From: Christensenella sp. UBA767
GTDB taxonomy: Bacteria; Bacillota; Clostridia; Christensenellales; CAG-917
Reading direction: 5' to 3'
NCBI GenBank assembly: GCA_002297185.1
Contig: DBJV01000108.1
Location: forward strand, 1-7,314
Length of the DNA: 7,314 bases
A program made the translations under genes and the position numbers. The notes below the pieces were generated by a model that saw only the letters and a list, made by a program, of their open reading frames with translations, was not told the origin of the DNA and made no database searches. Positions 4,594 through 7,314 of this stretch are shown piece after piece (the first letter of the stretch is position 1; each line of letters starts with the position of its first letter).

Positions 4594-5151
4594 ATGGAAC
4601 ACGGAACGGAAAGGTATATCGGAACGGTCGCGTATCTCGGAAAACTGTATGACTTCATTAATGAGCATTTGTTCGGTGGCGAGTTGGTTAAACCTGTCAT
4701 TACGGTGCAAGTCGATTCGCGCAACAAGGCTTATGGCTGGTGGTCGGTCAATAAGGTTTGGCACGAGAACAAAGACGACGAAGGCGTACACGAGTTGAAT
4801 ATGTGTGCGCAATACCTTAACCGCCCTATCGAAGAAATTGCAAGCACAATGATTCACGAAATGTGTCACCAGTTTGCAAGTTGTCACAATCTTCAAGACA
4901 CGTCACGTTCTTGCATTTATCACAATAAACTTTTCAAAGCGATTGCAGAAAATCACGGATTGAACGTCGTAAAGGTCGATAAAATCGGTTGGTCACAAAC
5001 AAGTCTGACTTCCGAAACTGCGGAAATCATAAGAAAATTTGCGACACACAATGAAGAAAGCGTGATTTATAGAAGTCCATTATCAACAAATACGACTGTT
5101 AAATCATCAAGTACGCGCAAGTATTTACGCAAATTCATTCAATTTGAGTGA
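4594..5151 (+). CDS. SprT-like zinc metallopeptidase
   Basis: This is a predicted SprT-family zinc-dependent peptidase, related to the catalytic domain of eukaryotic Spartan, which cleaves proteins crosslinked to DNA. The role of the bacterial forms is poorly known. The 185-residue protein starts at an ATG with AGGA 7 bp upstream. The N-terminal part (FINEHLFGGELVKPVITVQV, 21-40) is typical of SprT. The active-site helix carries HEMCH (88-92): H88 and H92 as zinc ligands, E89 as the general base. H110 in IYHNKLFK is the likely third ligand. No signal peptide or membrane helix is seen. Related proteins often continue after an STRKY-like segment (here 173-177) into a CPxC...CxxC zinc ribbon, but this protein stops after YLRKFIQFE. 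The gene has a terminator on each side, so it is an isolated unit. Its fold and catalytic residues look intact. Confidence 0.88.
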   Translation: MEHGTERYIGTVAYLGKLYDFINEHLFGGELVKPVITVQVDSRNKAYGWWSVNKVWHENKDDEGVHELNMCAQYLNRPIEEIASTMIHEMCHQFASCHNLQDTSRSCIYHNKLFKAIAENHGLNVVKVDKIGWSQTSLTSETAEIIRKFATHNEESVIYRSPLSTNTTVKSSSTRKYLRKFIQFE

Positions 5152-5240
5152 TTGCACAAACTGTTATTGTCCCACTTCGCGACCGTTACCCAAATAATCG
5201 CAATATAAAAAGTTGCACCGCCAATGCGATGTTAAAACTA
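5152..5240 (+). pseudogene. Possible decayed zinc-ribbon extension of the SprT-like gene
   Basis: Past the TGA at 5149-5151, pieces that resemble a CPxC...CxxC zinc ribbon appear in different frames. In the +1 frame CYCPT is read at 5162-5176. In the gene's own frame ATVTQIIAI follows at about 5179-5205. Two TGC triplets (5214 and 5225) then come at a spacing 2 nt too long for CxxC. Adding one base near 5180 would join the first two pieces as CPTCATVTQ. The distance from STRKY to CP is also longer than I expect, so this is a tentative reading. Confidence 0.25.
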
Positions 5241-5250
5241 AAATGCACAC

Positions 5251-5283
5251 AAAAAGCGAGGCACGCCTGCGCCTCGCTTTTTT
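5251..5283. terminator. Bidirectional intrinsic terminator between convergent genes
   Basis: A perfect stem GCGAGGC (5256-5262) / GCCTCGC (5271-5277) with an 8-nt loop is flanked by A5 (5251-5255) and T6 (5278-5283). It therefore serves the plus-strand peptidase gene ending at 5151 and the minus-strand symporter gene ending at 5298. Confidence 0.92.
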
Positions 5284-5297
5284 ATTATTCTTTACTA

Positions 5298-6980
5298 TTA
5301 TTTTTCGTCCGTCGTTGTATCTTGCGATTCTTCGACAGGTGTTTCTTCGACAACTTCACCATCGACGACTTCGTTGACTTCTTCGGGTGCCGTTTCTTCG
5401 GCTTGCTCGGGTGCGACCGCCATGCTGTCCTCGTTGGGAAACACGACTTGAGCTGCGCCGCCCTCTTCTGCGTTGTCCGCATTCTCGTCTTGAAGTTGAC
5501 CGGTTGCGCGCTTTCTTGCCTCGATTTCAGCCTTTGCCGCTTGTTGTTCCTTCTCATTGAACTTGTAGAAGAAGAGCGGGATAACCGTGAGGAAGAAACT
5601 GAGTGCCGCGATACCGACGAGCATAAACCACATTATATCTTTTGAGCCAGGATCCTCAAGGGGGACATTTGCCTTGGCGCCTGACATGTCATATGCCAAA
5701 ACACCGATAAATGCGCCGACTGCCATACCGATTTTGTTGATGAGCGTTTGCATTGCAAAGCAGATACCCTCTGCTCTTTCGCCAGTCTTGAGTTCGAGAT
5801 ATTCAACGGTGTCGCCGATCATTGCGTACGTAATGATGTTGCCAAAGCCCGACGGGATACCTGCGATGACGAGCGCGATAAACAACACGACTGTAGTTGC
5901 GGTGCTTGTATAGTTGCCCTTGTCAACCGCCATACCGACGATAAAGGCAATGAGCATTGCGACGCCACCGATAATATGTGACCAAATATATGTGTTTCTC
6001 TTGCCGAATTTCTTGGTGCACCAAGGCACGAGCAAGGACGCGACGAGACCGCCGGGGACGATTGCCATCGTGAACAAGGAATACCAAGACTCTTTGTCCA
6101 TGACGTATTTTGCGAAGTACAAACCGCCCGTGTACGTGAAGAGCATTCTCGCTGCGCCGCCGATACCGGAAAGGACGATGAGCATCAATGGTTTGTTTTT
6201 GAACAAAAGTTTGAGGTTGTGACCGAGAGAAGGCGGATTTTCAACCGATACGTTTCTTTCCGTCGTGTTCTTGAAACCGAGGAAGAAAAGCGGAACTGCG
6301 ATAACGCAGCAAATAATTGCGATTACGAAGTAGATCCATCTGAGCGTCACAGCCGTTTGTGCAGGATCCATTTCCTTTGTCATATTCTCCGTAACGATAG
6401 GAGTAAAGACGGTGACGATACCTGCGCCGAGCGTGCAGAACAGACGCGCGATCGTAAGCAAGTTGCCTCTGCGATACGTATCGTTGCTCATTGCGGTGGA
6501 AAGTCCCCAGTAAGGAACGTCCGCAACCGTGTAAACCATACCCCAAAGCACGTACATAACCGAGATTGCCGCAAATCCTCCGGGATTGCTTGGATACCAC
6601 GGCAAGAAACACAAAATGGTCATAATAGCAATCGGGATTGCCATCCACTTCATGTACGGGCGGCATTTGCCCCACTTGGTACGAGTACGGTCAACAATAG
6701 AACCCATAATCGGGTCGTTGAGTGCGTCGTAGATACGTGCAAAGAGCATAAGGAGCGCAACAGGCAATGCCTTAAAGCCGATTGCGTCCGTCATAAATAC
6801 CGTAAGGTATGAACCGATAACCGTGCAAATAAGGTTTTGTCCAAATCCGCAAAGCGAATAGCTGAAACCTTCTTTCGGTTGCATCTCGCCGTCGCCGGGA
6901 GTCGAGCCGAAAAGTTTGTGCACGAAATTGTTTACTTTCTGCTTGCCGGTCAATTTCTCGGCTTGTGCAGTTTCACTCAT
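5298..6980 (-). CDS. GPH-family (MelB-like) sugar:cation symporter with acidic C-terminal tail
   Basis: This is a predicted inner-membrane importer that couples uptake of a glycoside, pentoside or hexuronide to Na+ or H+ entry; the substrate cannot be told. The 560-residue protein shows about 12 membrane helices between residues 40 and 473. The family signature YDALNDPIMGSIVDRTRTKW begins at residue 84. D85 and D89 align with MelB D55 and D59, the cation site. The later motif GDTVEYLEL (389-397) and K416 in QTLINK align with MelB's helix XI region and K377. After the last helix comes a charged helix (KEQQAAKAEIEARKRA, 477-492), then a Glu/Asp-rich tail to residue 560 whose only lysine or arginine after 499 is the last residue. 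MelB-type proteins are usually about 450-500 residues, so the tail is extra. The ATG at 6980 has GGTG upstream; the in-frame TTG at 7019 is rejected. The gene stands alone, with no adjacent glycosidase. Confidence 0.93.
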   Translation of the reverse strand: MSETAQAEKLTGKQKVNNFVHKLFGSTPGDGEMQPKEGFSYSLCGFGQNLICTVIGSYLTVFMTDAIGFKALPVALLMLFARIYDALNDPIMGSIVDRTRTKWGKCRPYMKWMAIPIAIMTILCFLPWYPSNPGGFAAISVMYVLWGMVYTVADVPYWGLSTAMSNDTYRRGNLLTIARLFCTLGAGIVTVFTPIVTENMTKEMDPAQTAVTLRWIYFVIAIICCVIAVPLFFLGFKNTTERNVSVENPPSLGHNLKLLFKNKPLMLIVLSGIGGAARMLFTYTGGLYFAKYVMDKESWYSLFTMAIVPGGLVASLLVPWCTKKFGKRNTYIWSHIIGGVAMLIAFIVGMAVDKGNYTSTATTVVLFIALVIAGIPSGFGNIITYAMIGDTVEYLELKTGERAEGICFAMQTLINKIGMAVGAFIGVLAYDMSGAKANVPLEDPGSKDIMWFMLVGIAALSFFLTVIPLFFYKFNEKEQQAAKAEIEARKRATGQLQDENADNAEEGGAAQVVFPNEDSMAVAPEQAEETAPEEVNEVVDGEVVEETPVEESQDTTTDEK

Positions 6981-7031
6981 AATTTCACCACATTCCTTAT
7001 ATTTAGTATCTAAAAGCAATACTATGCATTT

Positions 7032-7060
7032 ATTCTAACAGTATTCGGCGCAACAATCAA
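7032..7060 (-). promoter_or_regulatory. Promoter for the GPH symporter gene
   Basis: The -35 TTGATT (7055-7060) and the -10 TAGAAT (7032-7037, 5 of 6) are 17 bp apart. Transcription near 7025 would give a leader of about 45 nt carrying AAGGA and, closer to the start codon, GGTGA. It also shows that the upstream TTG at 7019 is not needed. Confidence 0.6.
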
Positions 7061-7264
7061 CCATAAATCTAAATTACTGCCCATTTTTAACTAATTTTGT
7101 CGCACAACCGCACTCAAATCGCCACAATATTGCAAAAATGCTTGTACTATTGAGAAAAATGATGTAATATATTGAGGCAATCAAAGAGAATATTCTTGAT
7201 GTCCGCCACTCGAAATTGCGATAAGCGAGCAGTTTTAGTCGGCAACAATCAATATACAACCAAT
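7061..7264. other. Intergenic region between the symporter and tRNA genes
   Basis: No credible gene is present. On the plus strand two weak promoter candidates could serve the tRNA: TTGATG (7196-7201), 18 bp, GATAAG (7220-7225); and TTGTAC (7142-7147), 17 bp, TAATAT (7165-7170). A palindrome AGAATATTCT (7187-7196) lies within an interrupted dyad ATCAA...TTGAT. Confidence 0.35.
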
Positions 7265-7314
7265 GGGGTCATGGCGCAGTTGGTAGCGCGTTTGAATGGC
7301 ATTCAAAAGGTCAG
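7265..7314 (+). tRNA. tRNA-Ala(GGC), 5' part (runs off the right edge)
   Basis: The sequence matches tRNA positions 1-50. It has acceptor strand GGGGTCA (7265-7271), T8 and G9, D stem GCGC/GCGC (7274-7277 with 7286-7289) around AGTTGGTA, and anticodon stem TTTGA/TCAAA (7291-7295 with 7303-7307). The 7-nt loop ATGGCAT has anticodon GGC (7298-7300), which reads the alanine codon GCC. A 5-nt variable region AGGTC follows and the window ends in the T stem. All visible stems pair perfectly. The T arm and 3' acceptor strand lie outside. Confidence 0.95.

Noticed and set aside
4069..5151. Functional link of the SprT-like peptidase with uvrBA as one DNA-repair cluster
   Set aside because: They are about 2.4 kb apart on opposite strands, with terminators and unrelated genes between, so proximity alone does not support a shared system.
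5148..5645. Plus-strand reading frame beginning ATG at 5148
   Set aside because: It overlaps the end of the peptidase gene, runs through the terminator at 5251-5283 and continues antisense to the symporter.
6981..7019. Longer symporter starting at the TTG at 7019
   Set aside because: The extra 13 codons begin at TTG, almost at the predicted transcription start, without a ribosome binding site. The ATG at 6980 has GGTGA upstream.
7074..7259. Minus-strand 61-codon reading frame between the symporter and the tRNA
   Set aside because: It has no ribosome binding site and its composition is that of translated AT-rich intergenic DNA.

Overview
The window looks like chromosome from a Gram-positive-type anaerobe of the class Clostridia, possibly one of the uncultured gut lineages. 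This is inference from four things: the uvrB-then-uvrA gene order, a short DtxR-type regulator like those common in Clostridia, a GPH sugar symporter, and a tRNA-Ala(GGC) of clostridial appearance. Coding regions have moderate GC, while the intergenic DNA is very AT-rich. No ribosomal RNA or other marker in the window allows a firmer placement.

Layout. Positions 1-2188 (minus) hold the nucleotide excision repair pair: a complete uvrB followed 28 bp later by the first 68 codons of uvrA, which runs off the left edge. Positions 2449-3518 (minus) hold two small genes of unknown function. Each encodes a soluble N-terminal domain of winged-helix appearance and a single C-terminal membrane helix, and they look like diverged paralogues. 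Each has its own promoter, and the second has a long leader that can fold. Positions 3519-4068 contain no gene. This stretch carries operator-like dyads, a strong terminator and a mosaic of short repeats. The most striking part is a tiled array of small hairpins with different stem sequences, joined by a constant ATATCAC heptamer. Positions 4069-4431 (minus) encode a one-domain DtxR/MntR-family metal-dependent repressor. It diverges from a SprT-like zinc metallopeptidase at 4594-5151 (plus), and an intrinsic terminator sits directly in front of the peptidase start. A bidirectional terminator at 5251-5283 separates the peptidase from a convergent GPH/MelB-type sugar:cation symporter at 5298-6980 (minus), which has a long acidic C-terminal tail. 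The right edge holds the first 50 nt of tRNA-Ala(GGC) on the plus strand.

How the parts relate. Only uvrB-uvrA looks like a true operon. The other genes appear to be single transcription units with recognisable sigma-A-type promoters and terminators. The regulator and the peptidase share a divergent control region that contains a perfect 7-bp inverted repeat. Any regulatory link between them, or to the symporter, is speculation.

The best candidates for something undescribed are the hairpin/ATATCAC array with its flanking repeat mosaic, the pair of tail-anchored winged-helix-like proteins, and the terminator in the leader of the peptidase gene.
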